From the NCBI GenBank assembly GCA_964516815.1, contig CAZEXK010000014.1:1-38136 (forward strand): a stretch of DNA of 38,136 nucleotides. Reading direction: 5' to 3'. Below, piece by piece: positions 15,324 to 24,238 of the stretch. The notes under the pieces were generated by a model. The model searched no databases. It was not told the DNA's origin and saw only the letters and a list, made by a program, of their open reading frames with translations. The stretch's first letter is position 1. Each line of letters opens with the position of its first letter. The stretch is from CAIJNA01 sp964516815 (lineage in GTDB: Bacteria > Campylobacterota > Campylobacteria > Campylobacterales > Arcobacteraceae). The translations under genes were made by a program, and so were the position numbers.

Positions 15324-16161
15324 GATTTTTATAAGTACTTAAAACTTTGTTTATTTCATAATTGCTACCAAAAAAGCATGGACTTGTATCATGAATATGT
15401 TCAGTCTTAACATCCAAAAGATCAATAAATCCATCTATAGCTTGTCCTGAAGCCATTTTGAAAGTATAAGCAAATGGAAACACTTCAAATAATTGTCTAA
15501 GTTTTCCTTTAGGTAAATCTGAAGTACCAGGGTATGAAAATAATCCACCACCTTTTATAAGTATTTGATGAAGATCAGGAACCATTCCACCACTATATCT
15601 TAATCTATAACCTTCAGAGAAGAGTTCATCTATCATAGTTTTATGATAAGGATACCAACATTGTTGAGTAGAACCAGGAGAGTTAAGTTTTCCTTTTTCA
15701 TTTAATTTTATATCTTGTATATATTCAAATTTATTATTTATTAGTCTTAACATTTTTACACCTGAAGTGTTTGCAATTACCATTTCTACTCTTGGTCCAA
15801 ACACAACATATATAGAACACACTATATTAGAACCTGTAAAATCATTTTCATAAATTCCATATATAGAACCTACTGATAAATTTACATCAACTAAAGAACT
15901 ACCATCTAATGGATCATATGCTATTAGATACTTTCCATTCTCATTTATATCTATGATACTTTCTTGTTCTTCACTTACTATTTTTTTAACACTAGAGATT
16001 TGTTTAAAAGCTTTTTCAATAACCTTATCAGATGCAATATCTAACTTTAACTGTGTATCGCCTGTGCTATTAGTATTGTGACTTTTTGATGTGTCACCTT
16101 TTTCAATAATATCTTTTATCTCTAAGCTTGCTTGTTTTATTGCAGTTATTATATCTTGCAT
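15316..16161 (-). CDS. fbp: Fructose-1,6-bisphosphatase, class I
   Basis: Fbp (281 residues) hydrolyses fructose 1,6-bisphosphate to fructose 6-phosphate, the committed step of gluconeogenesis. The metal site is seen as SEEQES (about 63-68) and YDPLDGSSLVD (about 82-92). LRYSGGMVPDLHQIL and GGGLFSYPG are substrate-binding segments. It is shorter than the usual 330 residues, as in other Campylobacterota. I chose 16161 as the start because AAAGGT lies just before it and mobB stops two bases upstream (16163); the longer frame to 16206 only runs back into mobB. Confidence 0.95.
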   Translation of the reverse strand: MQDIITAIKQASLEIKDIIEKGDTSKSHNTNSTGDTQLKLDIASDKVIEKAFKQISSVKKIVSEEQESIIDINENGKYLIAYDPLDGSSLVDVNLSVGSIYGIYENDFTGSNIVCSIYVVFGPRVEMVIANTSGVKMLRLINNKFEYIQDIKLNEKGKLNSPGSTQQCWYPYHKTMIDELFSEGYRLRYSGGMVPDLHQILIKGGGLFSYPGTSDLPKGKLRQLFEVFPFAYTFKMASGQAIDGFIDLLDVKTEHIHDTSPCFFGSNYEINKVLSTYKNHA

Positions 16162-16162
16162 T

Positions 16163-16663
16163 TTATACCTTTTGTGAATTTTTATTAATCCATTGTAATA
16201 TTTCATCTTGATTATCTAAATCAAGTATATTTGTATTTTTTGGGATTTCATTTTTATTGATACTATTGCTTATAGCTAAAGTATCACTAATTTCAAAATA
16301 ATCTGGATTTATTTCTTTTGCACATATACAAATTTTTGGAAGTGGTAAAGTTTTTAAGCCTTCAACTAATAAATAATCAAAATCTTCCAACATTGTTACT
16401 ATTTGATTTATGCTAGAACTTTCTTGTTTGAACATTGTTGTCCTATTAGGGCTTGTTACTACTACACTTGCACCAGTTTGTGAAAATTTCCAAGAATCTT
16501 TGCCTTTTGTATCAAAAACTCCCTTATCTTGTGGATCATGTTTTATTATAGCCACTTTGTAACCTTGATTTTGTAATATATTTGAAAGATTAATTATGAG
16601 TGTCGTTTTTCCACTATTTGAGGGACCTGTAAAAGCTACAGCTAATCTTTTATATGTATTCAT
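16163..16663 (-). CDS. mobB: Molybdopterin-guanine dinucleotide biosynthesis protein B
   Basis: MobB (166 residues) is a GTP-binding helper of MobA, which attaches GMP to the molybdenum cofactor for the bis-MGD enzymes used in anaerobic respiration. The P-loop is FTGPSNSGKTTLI (about 10-22). KVAIIKHDPQDKG and FSQTGASVVVTSP are typical MobB segments, and LLVEGLKTLPLPKI is the conserved late motif. First gene of a minus-strand operon running into fbp, and divergent from the lipoprotein gene. Confidence 0.93.
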   Translation of the reverse strand: MNTYKRLAVAFTGPSNSGKTTLIINLSNILQNQGYKVAIIKHDPQDKGVFDTKGKDSWKFSQTGASVVVTSPNRTTMFKQESSSINQIVTMLEDFDYLLVEGLKTLPLPKICICAKEINPDYFEISDTLAISNSINKNEIPKNTNILDLDNQDEILQWINKNSQKV

Positions 16664-16687
16664 AATCGTATTTTATCAAATTTATTA

Positions 16688-16693
16688 TATAAT
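16688..16693 (+). promoter_or_regulatory. -10 element of lipoprotein gene
   Basis: TATAAT in the 67-base divergent gap between mobB and the lipoprotein gene; AAGG at 16721-16724 is the ribosome binding site. Confidence 0.45.
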
Positions 16694-16730
16694 GCTTATA
16701 AATTATAAATGAATAGATAGAAGGTAGACA

Positions 16731-17222
16731 ATGACAACAAAAAGGTATTTAATTATAAGTATTTGTACTATAGCAATATTCAATGCTTGTACAAACAAGA
16801 ACTTAAGTATAATATCAGAAGGTAAACTTTTTAAAAGGGGTATGGAGTATACAAAGTTGTCTAGCATTGTTTATAAAAATAATACAAAAGCTATTGTAAA
16901 TGCAACTTATTTAAACCCTACTTATTCAAATAAATATGATAATGGTTATGAAAATTTTTTAATAGGAGTTTATATTACAAGTAATAATTCAAAATTAAAA
17001 GATTTAAGTAACAAACAATATACCTTAAGTTTAAATGATAATATAAATTATACAAAAAAACTAATCAGTAAAGATGATAAATTATTACAAAATATACCAA
17101 TAGAAAATCCGTATGCGTTGTATTATATTGTAAGTTTTAAAGATGTAAAAAGTGAAAAATTAACATTATCGTATAAACACAAAGTCTTTGGCACATCATC
17201 TAGTAATTTTAAAAATTTTTAA
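16731..17222 (+). CDS. Predicted lipoprotein
   Basis: A 163-residue exported protein. The signal sequence MTTKRYLIISICTIAIFNAC ends in a lipobox-like FNAC, so Cys20 would be lipidated. The mature part is rich in Asn, Lys and Tyr, with no domain I recognise and probably a beta fold. It lies between mobB and slt, opposite in strand to both, exactly as I recall for the C. jejuni lipoprotein Cj0842. The conserved position next to a lytic transglycosylase suggests a cell-envelope role (inference). Confidence 0.8.
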   Translation: MTTKRYLIISICTIAIFNACTNKNLSIISEGKLFKRGMEYTKLSSIVYKNNTKAIVNATYLNPTYSNKYDNGYENFLIGVYITSNNSKLKDLSNKQYTLSLNDNINYTKKLISKDDKLLQNIPIENPYALYYIVSFKDVKSEKLTLSYKHKVFGTSSSNFKNF

Positions 17223-17234
17223 AGTAAATATAAA

Positions 17235-18860
17235 TCAATATGGATTTTTAATAGAGTTTATCAAATCACTTAATTTTAAGGGATTATCTTTATTTAAATA
17301 ATTATTATATAACAAATAATTAACCAAAACTCTTTTACCATACTTCTTACTTTCGTCGTATGGAATTAACTCCATACTCAAATAAGGTTCATATTTTTTA
17401 TTTTTAAATAAACCAGCTTGTAAAATTTTTCTTTTAGTAAAACCAATACCACCATTATAAGCATAAGCAATAAATAAAACATGATTTAATCTTTTTTGTA
17501 AAAAATCTAGGTGATGATTTGAATATCTTATGTTTGTTGCTGCTTCTAATTGCTTTAAGATATTATATGGTTCTTTTAGTTGATTTATTGCAATATCTTT
17601 ACTTAAAAATGGCATTATTTGCATCACTCCCATTGCATAAGATGTTGATATAGAAGTTGGTATAAATCTACTTTCTTGCTTTGCAATACTATTAATAAGA
17701 GCTTGTCTTTGTGGTGAATAATTTTTTATCAAATTTTTGTATGGATTTGGTAAATATGTATCTTTATATTTATGTATTCTTTCTTGTATAAGAGCTAAAT
17801 GACCTTGTAATTCTTTAGTATTGAATAATTTTTTATATTTAGCTTCTTTGCTAATATTTTTATCTTTTATATCATCTAATACTTTTAACCATTTAAATGG
17901 GTCTTTTACGTTATAAGTACTTTTTGCATCATTTTTTATAATATCATCATACTTAAGGTTAGTAATCTCAATATTTAATTGTTCTTTAGCAAAAATTGAA
18001 TAAATGTTATTAGATAAACTCAAAGACAATTTTTCTAATACTTTTTTGTCATTATTTAATTGATATTGCCAATATAACACCTTGTCTTTATCTATATTAT
18101 AATATGCTGTTTTCATAGCCTCATTTAAAAAGTTTAATGCAAGTTTATTTTTAGAATATCTTATTGCATTTATTGCTAATAAGAATTGTGTTCGATGTTC
18201 CATATCTTTAGCATCAAGATTTAATAAAGATTCTTTTAATTTATTTAAATCATTACTAATAACAATATATTTTACAAAAGCATAAAAGTAATACTTATTT
18301 TGATTTGCTTTTAGTTTATTTAGAGTGGACATAGGTAGATATTCATTTAAATATTTTTTTCTAAATTCTTTTCCACCTTTCATAAATACTTTTAGAAAAG
18401 TTTGACTATTTAATTTAAGTATATCAGTAAAAGGATCTTTTGAATTTAAAACTCTAATTATGTTATACAAATTTACATAAGGAACTTTTAGTTTTGATTT
18501 GAGAATTTCTAATTGTGTTTTATTAAGATTTCTAGTTTTTGATAAATTTAATCCAAGACTAATACAATGTGCATCTTGTGAAAGTATATCTATGATTGTC
18601 ATTTGTTTACATTTTATAACCTCAGAGGTTTCTTTATGTTTTAAAGCTTTTGCGTATGGATATAATAATTTGTTATTAACTCTTTTAGCTTCTCCTAATG
18701 CCCAAATAGCATCATCACTACTAATATTTTGTTTAAGATATAAAGAAAGATAAAAATCCTTAGTGATACTCCTTGGTTGTTTTTCTAACCATGATTTTTG
18801 TATATTTGTATTTGAAAAAATATTTGTATATAATAAAAACAATAGTAAAAAAAATTTCAT
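17235..18860 (-). CDS. slt: Soluble-type lytic transglycosylase Slt
   Basis: A 541-residue periplasmic muramidase that cleaves peptidoglycan with formation of 1,6-anhydro ends. A signal peptide (about 1-16) is followed by a long alpha-helical superhelix (to about 370) and a C-terminal SLT domain. The catalytic Glu is at about 396 in AKQESRFIPTS. SYAMGVMQIMP and AYAYNGGIGFTKR are the other two SLT signatures. This is the Slt70 layout, somewhat shorter. Eight bases separate it from yggT, so it is likely in the gltX-yggT-slt operon. The same trio is found in Campylobacter and Helicobacter, as I recall. Confidence 0.93.
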   Translation of the reverse strand: MKFFLLLFLLYTNIFSNTNIQKSWLEKQPRSITKDFYLSLYLKQNISSDDAIWALGEAKRVNNKLLYPYAKALKHKETSEVIKCKQMTIIDILSQDAHCISLGLNLSKTRNLNKTQLEILKSKLKVPYVNLYNIIRVLNSKDPFTDILKLNSQTFLKVFMKGGKEFRKKYLNEYLPMSTLNKLKANQNKYYFYAFVKYIVISNDLNKLKESLLNLDAKDMEHRTQFLLAINAIRYSKNKLALNFLNEAMKTAYYNIDKDKVLYWQYQLNNDKKVLEKLSLSLSNNIYSIFAKEQLNIEITNLKYDDIIKNDAKSTYNVKDPFKWLKVLDDIKDKNISKEAKYKKLFNTKELQGHLALIQERIHKYKDTYLPNPYKNLIKNYSPQRQALINSIAKQESRFIPTSISTSYAMGVMQIMPFLSKDIAINQLKEPYNILKQLEAATNIRYSNHHLDFLQKRLNHVLFIAYAYNGGIGFTKRKILQAGLFKNKKYEPYLSMELIPYDESKKYGKRVLVNYLLYNNYLNKDNPLKLSDLINSIKNPY

Positions 18861-18868
18861 GATTTAAC

Positions 18869-19150
18869 TCAAATTAAAGATGATAACAAATTACCTAAAA
18901 ATATTTCTAAAAACATAAGAAAAAATATTAGGATTATTGGAGCTAAATCTATACCACCAAATACTGTAGGAATATATCTTCTTAGTAGCGCGTATGCAGG
19001 TTGAGTTAGTCTATACAGCATTTGTACTATTGCATTGTTTGGATCTGGTTGTACCCATGAAAGTAAAGCGGATATTATGACTACCCATTTGTATAAAAAT
19101 ATTATTGTTAAAATTAAATTTGCAAAAGCAACTATTAATGCATCTATCAT
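18869..19150 (-). CDS. YggT family membrane protein
   Basis: A 93-residue inner membrane protein with two hydrophobic segments (about 5-30 and 65-90) around the loop SWVQPDPNNAIVQMLYRLTQPAYALLRRYIP, which is the YggT signature. The start overlaps the gltX stop as ATGA. Homologues in other bacteria and plastids are linked to cell or organelle division and osmotic stress, but the precise role is not known. Confidence 0.9.
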   Translation of the reverse strand: MIDALIVAFANLILTIIFLYKWVVIISALLSWVQPDPNNAIVQMLYRLTQPAYALLRRYIPTVFGGIDLAPIILIFFLMFLEIFLGNLLSSLI

Positions 19151-20469
19151 TGTATTATCTCTCCTAAGTAATTTTTAATTAAAGGATATATTTCACTTAC
19201 ATTAGGTCCTGAAAGTTCTGAGGTTAAAGCATACCTAAGAGGTATAAATAAAGATTTTCCTTTTAAATTTGTTTGTTTTGTAATATGCTTTTTAAACTCA
19301 TTAAAATCATCTATATGATCAGATTGTTTAACACAAGTTACAAATTTTTCATATTCTTCTTCAAAGCCTTCTGGAGGAACTTTTTTTGAAAAAATATTGT
19401 TGATTTTGCTCTTAATTTGTTTTGTTGTATCGCATTCTTCAACATAAATCTTTGCTAGAGCACCAATATCTTCATCGCTATATCCTATAATTTTACTAAG
19501 TCTTAATTCATCCATTGATTTTATATGTTCTCTATTTATGAATTTTAATTTATCAATATCAAACTTAGCTGGAGATTTTGATATCTTAGATATATCAAAC
19601 CATTGTAAAGCTTCTTCTAGTGTGAAAATTTCAACAACATTACCATTTATATCTTTTGGAGCTGAATAACCCAATAAAATAAGATAATTTGCAATAGCTA
19701 CTGGTAAATACCCTTCATCAATTAACCATTGCACACTTGAAGCATCATCCCGTTTGCTCATTTTTTTACCTGTATTCATGTTTAATATAATTGGTAAATG
19801 TATATGTGTTATATCTTTGTCATAATCTAAAGAATTTCTTACATGTATTTGTTTTGGAGTATTTGATATATGATCTTCTCCTCTTATTATAGTAGAAATA
19901 TCACTTAACATGTCATCAACAGCACATGCAAAGTTGTATGTTGGAGTTTTGTCATGTCTTAGTATTACAAAACTATCAACATCAAATGGTTTAAAGTCAA
20001 AATCATTTTTAATTACATCTGAAAATTTTATATTTTTTAATGGTTTTTTAATTCTTACAGTAAACGGTACTTCAAGACCTATAGTTAATTCATCTTTTAA
20101 GTTTTCACAAAAATTATTGTATCTATATGGTTTATTTTGTGTTTTTGCTAATTGTCTGTCATTTTGCAAAACTTCTGGTGAACAAAAACAATTAAAAGCT
20201 TTTTTATCCATAAGTAGTTTCATAGCAAATTTTGAATGATATTTTAAATTATCGCTTTGGTATATTACTTGTTTATAAGAAATAGAAAAAAGAGCTAAAA
20301 TTTCAAGTATTTGCTTGTCTTTGCCTTGAATATTTCTTTGTTTATCTGTATCTTCAATTCTAATTATCAAATCTTCTTTTTTTTGAATAGACACCATATA
20401 ATTAAATAATGCAACTCTTAAATTACCAATATGCATATCGCCTGTTGGACTTGGAGCAAATCTTAACAA
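19147..20469 (-). CDS. gltX: Glutamyl-tRNA synthetase, GluRS2 type
   Basis: A 440-residue class I aminoacyl-tRNA synthetase. FAPSPTGDMHIGNLR holds the HIGH-type signature (HIGN, residues 13-16), RIEDTDKQR the glutamate-binding site, and KKMSKRDD the second signature (KMSKR, 236-240). Campylobacterota carry two GltX proteins. This one is in the gltX-yggT-slt context, and its length matches H. pylori HP0643 (GluRS2), which charges tRNA-Gln with Glu for later amidation by GatCAB. By orthology I infer the same tRNA-Gln role here. Upstream the sequence runs into the second assembly gap. Confidence 0.93.
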   Translation of the reverse strand: MLRFAPSPTGDMHIGNLRVALFNYMVSIQKKEDLIIRIEDTDKQRNIQGKDKQILEILALFSISYKQVIYQSDNLKYHSKFAMKLLMDKKAFNCFCSPEVLQNDRQLAKTQNKPYRYNNFCENLKDELTIGLEVPFTVRIKKPLKNIKFSDVIKNDFDFKPFDVDSFVILRHDKTPTYNFACAVDDMLSDISTIIRGEDHISNTPKQIHVRNSLDYDKDITHIHLPIILNMNTGKKMSKRDDASSVQWLIDEGYLPVAIANYLILLGYSAPKDINGNVVEIFTLEEALQWFDISKISKSPAKFDIDKLKFINREHIKSMDELRLSKIIGYSDEDIGALAKIYVEECDTTKQIKSKINNIFSKKVPPEGFEEEYEKFVTCVKQSDHIDDFNEFKKHITKQTNLKGKSLFIPLRYALTSELSGPNVSEIYPLIKNYLGEIIQ

Positions 20470-20523
20470 TCATTATCCTTTTATTTTTTATGTATAAGAT
20501 TATATCTAAAATATTATATTTAT

Positions 20524-20623
20524 NNNNNNNNNNNNNNNNNNNNNNNNNNNNNNNNNNNNNNNNNNNNNNNNNNNNNNNNNNNNNNNNNNNNNNNNNNNNN
20601 NNNNNNNNNNNNNNNNNNNNNNN
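20524..20623. other. Assembly gap (100 N)
   Basis: An exact run of 100 N between the divergent gltX and glyS genes. The 11 bases ATTATATTTAT end the left flank (20513-20523) and also begin the right flank (20624-20634), so the two contigs may simply overlap, with little or nothing missing. Confidence 0.97.
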
Positions 20624-20684
20624 ATTATATTTATATCAATTTTTTATGAAAGAACATCTTATAAACAACAAAGTCATTTTTAAG

Positions 20685-20703
20685 TATAATCCACATATAT
20701 AAT
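20685..20703 (+). promoter_or_regulatory. Two -10-like elements before glyS
   Basis: TATAAT occurs at 20685-20690 and 20698-20703, 33 and 20 bases before the glyS ATG. AAGG at 20707-20710 is the probable ribosome binding site, though 12 bases from the ATG is rather far. Confidence 0.45.
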
Positions 20704-20722
20704 ACTAAGGATAAGTATAGAA

Positions 20723-22741
20723 ATGACAAAACCGTTACTAATAGAAATCGCCGTTGAAGAATTACCAGCAATTCCCTTTTTAAAAGAATTACCAAATATA
20801 AAAAATAAATGGGATGAAATATTAAAACAAAATTCTTTACAATGCGAGTTTGATTTTTTTTATACGCCAAGAAGATTGGTGTTCTGGCATAGAGAATTTA
20901 AATTATCACAAGATGACAGAGTACAAGAACAATTTGGAGCTCCCATTAAAATAGCATATAAAGATGGACAAGCAACAAATGCAGCTATTGGTTTTGCTAA
21001 AAAATGTGGTGTAAGCGTTGATGAATTAGAAAAAATAAACAAAGGTAAGGGTGAAGTACTTTATTATAAAAATGAAATAAAAGGTTCAAAGTCACAAAAT
21101 TTATTACATTCCATGGTAAACAAATTTGTGCAAGAACTTGTCTTTGGAAAATCTATGAGATGGGCAAGCAGATCAGATAGTTTTATACGACCAATAAGAG
21201 GACTTAGTATAGTTTTAGGTGATATTTTAGTTGAAGCCGAACTTTATGGTGTAAAATCAAGTATGAATAGTTTTGCTCATAGAATGATATCTTATGATAA
21301 ATTTGATTTTTCATTCGCAGGAGATTATTTTTGCAAAATTGAAAAAAATGGAATAATATTAAATCAAAATACTAGAAAAGAACTAATACTAGAACAAATG
21401 CATGAATTACAAACAAAACACAAATTTACTATTGAAATTGATGTAGATCTTTTAGACGAGATAGTAGCTATTACTGAATATCCTACAGCATTGTTAGGAA
21501 GCTTTGATGAATTGTTTTTAGAATTACCAGAAGAAGTTATAATTGGTTCAATGAAAGAGCATCAACGTTACTTTGCAATATATGAAAATGATAAAATAAC
21601 AAATAAATTTATAGTAGTATCTAATTCATATACAGATGACTTTTCACATATAATAGCAGGAAATGAAAAAGTACTAAAACCTAGATTAGCAGATGCTATG
21701 TTTTTTTGGAACAATGATTTAAAAAATGGCTTACAAAATGAGGGTTTAAAGAAAATTACTTTTGTTGATGGGTTAGGAAGTTTATACGAAAAATGTCAAA
21801 GAGAATCAAAGTTGGCAATACTTTTAGCTTCAATGTTCAATGAAAAAAATGATGAACTTATAAAAAGAGCAGTGATGTTAAGTAAGGCGGATTTATTAAG
21901 TGATATGGTATATGAATTTACTGATTTACAAGGACTTATGGGTTATTATTATGCTAAAAAAGCAGGTGAAGACAAGCTTGTATATACAGCCATAAAAGAG
22001 CAATATCTACCAATTGGTGAAAACAGTGAATTACCATCAAATAGGTTTTCAGCGATAGTAGCATTATCAAATAAACTGGACACGCTTATGGGTCTATTTA
22101 GTATTAACATGATACCAACTGGAAGTAGAGATCCTTTTGCATTAAGAAGAGCAGCAAGTGGAATTGTTAAAATATGTATAAAACATAAACTACATTTAGA
22201 TTTATACAGTATAATAAATAACTCCCTTTATGAATATACAAACTTAAAAGAAGATAATTTATTAGAATTTTTTAATGACAGATTATTTAAAATATATAAG
22301 GAAGTAAATCCAAGTGTAATAAAAGCAGTATTACAAAGTAAACAAGAAGACATATATAATACACACTTAAAGATAATGGCTTTAAATCCACTTGTAAATT
22401 CTAAAAACTATAAAGAAATTTCAAGTACATTTAAAAGAGTTGCAAATATTGTCAAAGATATCGATATATCAGCTGATTTAAATATAAATGAAAGTTTATT
22501 TGAAGATGATGAAGAAAAATTATTACATGACGCATACAAAAGTATCAAAATAGATTCATTTGATACTTATGAAGATGAACTTAAAGAATTATTTGCCCTA
22601 AAGCCTCAATTGGATAATTTTTTTGACAAAGTATTTGTAAATCATGAAGATAGTAATATAAAAACTAACAGAAAAAATCTTATATCATTGATATATTTAG
22701 AATTTAAAAATATTGCTGATATCAAAGAAATAAGTATTTAA
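20723..22741 (+). CDS. glyS: Glycyl-tRNA synthetase beta subunit
   Basis: GlyS (672 residues, near the usual 690) is the tRNA-binding subunit of the alpha2beta2 bacterial glycyl-tRNA synthetase. Family segments are LLIEIAVEELPA at the N-terminus, MRWASRSDSFIRPIRG, AITEYPTALLGSF, VIIGSMKEHQRYFAI, and SRDPFALRRAASGI, with a DALR-like anticodon-binding tail. The alpha subunit gene glyQ is not in this window. Twenty-one bases separate it from the FliK-like gene on the same strand. Confidence 0.96.
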   Translation: MTKPLLIEIAVEELPAIPFLKELPNIKNKWDEILKQNSLQCEFDFFYTPRRLVFWHREFKLSQDDRVQEQFGAPIKIAYKDGQATNAAIGFAKKCGVSVDELEKINKGKGEVLYYKNEIKGSKSQNLLHSMVNKFVQELVFGKSMRWASRSDSFIRPIRGLSIVLGDILVEAELYGVKSSMNSFAHRMISYDKFDFSFAGDYFCKIEKNGIILNQNTRKELILEQMHELQTKHKFTIEIDVDLLDEIVAITEYPTALLGSFDELFLELPEEVIIGSMKEHQRYFAIYENDKITNKFIVVSNSYTDDFSHIIAGNEKVLKPRLADAMFFWNNDLKNGLQNEGLKKITFVDGLGSLYEKCQRESKLAILLASMFNEKNDELIKRAVMLSKADLLSDMVYEFTDLQGLMGYYYAKKAGEDKLVYTAIKEQYLPIGENSELPSNRFSAIVALSNKLDTLMGLFSINMIPTGSRDPFALRRAASGIVKICIKHKLHLDLYSIINNSLYEYTNLKEDNLLEFFNDRLFKIYKEVNPSVIKAVLQSKQEDIYNTHLKIMALNPLVNSKNYKEISSTFKRVANIVKDIDISADLNINESLFEDDEEKLLHDAYKSIKIDSFDTYEDELKELFALKPQLDNFFDKVFVNHEDSNIKTNRKNLISLIYLEFKNIADIKEISI

Positions 22742-22762
22742 AGAATTTAGGAGGAATTTAAT

Positions 22763-23665
22763 ATGAATATAAATACATCTTCACTATTAAGCTTTCTGGA
22801 ACCTAAATTAACAAATAATATAAAATCAAAGATTAATGCTCTTAGTGTTGATGGTAAAGTTGATTTAGGCCTTGCATTAAAAGATAAATCACTACAAAGT
22901 ATATTAAATAATCTTTTCAAAGATATATTAACAAATATTAAGAGCAAAAGCACTGTAAACAATTTACTTACAAATTCTAAAAATTTATTGGACTTGAAAA
23001 ATATACCTCAAGACATTAAAGCAATAATTGTACAAACTGCTAAAAATCCAGTCTTGATTGAACAAAACAAACAGCTAAAGAGTTTCTTGCTTGATATAAA
23101 AAATCTTGATGAAAAATCCATAAAGACTGCTATATCAAATTCAGGAGTTTTTTTAGAATCTAAATTACTAAAAAATGAACAAAATCCTTCTTCTGATTTA
23201 AAGGCTGTATTACTACAGTTATCAAAAGAAATTGATGATCCAAGGATAAATAAAATAATCTCACAAATTGAATATCATCAGTTGTTATCTTTTACTTCTT
23301 ATTCTAATAATACATTTTTACCATTTTTATGGGACAATGTTGAAGATGGAAGCGTTGATATTTCATCAAACAATAAAGAACAATTCACTTGTAATATACA
23401 CTTAAAGCTCAAAGAATACGGAGAACTAAAAGCTATGTTGCTACTTGAAAAATCAAATACTCTTACTTTAAATATGAGAATAGAAGATAAAAGTTTTAAA
23501 AATAAAATACAAAATAATTTACAATTATTAAGACAAAAATTAAATAATATAGCTATTAATATTTCTTCTATAAATATATTGTCATTAAATGAAGAAAAAA
23601 GTTATGAAAAAAAGGCTTATGAAAGTAATAATACTATAAGTTATGGTACAGATATAAAAGCTTGA
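22763..23665 (+). CDS. FliK-like flagellar hook-length control domain protein
   Basis: A 300-residue hydrophilic protein. The last 120 or so residues fit the C-terminal FliK domain (Flg_hook): IHLKLKEYGELKAMLLLE, then TLTLNMRIEDKSF, and a final helix with LLRQKLNNIAINISSINIL. The first 180 residues are helical, with many Leu, Lys and Asn. A strong AGGAGG lies eight bases before the ATG. The nearby flhX supports the call, since FliK acts on the FlhB C-terminal domain during the export specificity switch. I am moderately sure of the family; it may be a second FliK-like protein and not the main hook-length ruler. Confidence 0.65.
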   Translation: MNINTSSLLSFLEPKLTNNIKSKINALSVDGKVDLGLALKDKSLQSILNNLFKDILTNIKSKSTVNNLLTNSKNLLDLKNIPQDIKAIIVQTAKNPVLIEQNKQLKSFLLDIKNLDEKSIKTAISNSGVFLESKLLKNEQNPSSDLKAVLLQLSKEIDDPRINKIISQIEYHQLLSFTSYSNNTFLPFLWDNVEDGSVDISSNNKEQFTCNIHLKLKEYGELKAMLLLEKSNTLTLNMRIEDKSFKNKIQNNLQLLRQKLNNIAINISSINILSLNEEKSYEKKAYESNNTISYGTDIKA

Positions 23666-23675
23666 ATCTTGTATG

Positions 23676-23891
23676 CTACTTTTTTATACTTAAATATAAA
23701 TCTTCTACTTTCGTTCTAGCCCATGGAGTTTTTCTTAAAAACTTCAATGATGATTTTACACTTGCATCATAATTGAAACATCTGATATTTATAATGTTTC
23801 CTAACTTTTCCCATCCATAATGATCTACTAAAAAATTTATAATATCTTCTAATTTTATTCCATGTAAAGGATTGTTGGGATTTTCATTCAT
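23676..23891 (-). CDS. VF530 family small DNA-binding-like protein
   Basis: A 71-residue protein matching the VF530 (DUF2132) family almost throughout: NPLHGIKLEDIINFLVDHYG, then IRCFNYDASVKSSLKFLRKT, then PWARTKVEDLYL. A structure is known for the family and DNA binding has been suggested, but no cellular role is established. It is oriented against its neighbours: convergent with the FliK-like gene and divergent from flhX. AGGT just upstream supports the start. Confidence 0.88.
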   Translation of the reverse strand: MNENPNNPLHGIKLEDIINFLVDHYGWEKLGNIINIRCFNYDASVKSSLKFLRKTPWARTKVEDLYLSIKK

Positions 23892-23941
23892 TGTGAACCT
23901 TTGTATTTGTTTGTTATTATATCTTATTATTAATAATTTGT

Positions 23942-23947
23942 TATAAT
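23942..23947 (+). promoter_or_regulatory. -10 element of flhX
   Basis: TATAAT, 24 bases before the TTG start, in the 74-base divergent gap with the VF530 gene. AGGAG at 23956-23960 is the ribosome binding site. Confidence 0.5.
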
Positions 23948-23965
23948 CAATATATAGGAGTTTAC

Positions 23966-24238
23966 TTGAAAAAAGCAGTATCTTTAAAATATGACAAAAT
24001 AAAACAAAACGCTCCTAAGTTAATAGCTAAAGGTAAGGGTAGCATAGCTTTAAACATAATAGATGTAGCTCAAAAACACAATATTCCTATAAAAAAAGAT
24101 GAAGACTTATTACAAATGCTTTCACAAATAGAAGTTAATGAAGAAATACCTACTGAACTTTATAGTGCAGTATCTCAAATATTTTCTTTTATTTATGAAT
24201 TAAGTAATGAACAAGAGGACAAAAAATGGCAAGAGTAG
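23966..24238 (+). CDS. flhX: FlhX, free-standing FlhB C-terminal domain homologue
   Basis: A 90-residue protein equal to the cytoplasmic domain of FlhB after its self-cleavage. KKAVSLKYD lines up with the start of the cleaved FlhB fragment (PTH-x-AVALKYD), then PKLIAKGKGSIALNIIDVAQKHNIPI and EEIPTELYSAVSQIFSFIYEL follow. The NPTH cleavage site itself is absent, so it would be made directly in mature form. H. pylori FlhX (HP1575) is the known example and can partly replace that part of FlhB. The start is TTG with AGGAG five bases before it. It overlaps the sirtuin gene by 13 bases. Confidence 0.88.
   Translation: MKKAVSLKYDKIKQNAPKLIAKGKGSIALNIIDVAQKHNIPIKKDEDLLQMLSQIEVNEEIPTELYSAVSQIFSFIYELSNEQEDKKWQE

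Noticed and set aside
16162..16206. Longer fbp reading frame starting inside mobB
   Set aside because: The 16161 ATG has its own ribosome binding site, begins where family members begin, and sits two bases after the mobB stop.
20409..20702. Frame running through the second N gap
   Set aside because: Same artefact; it overlaps the start of gltX on the other strand.
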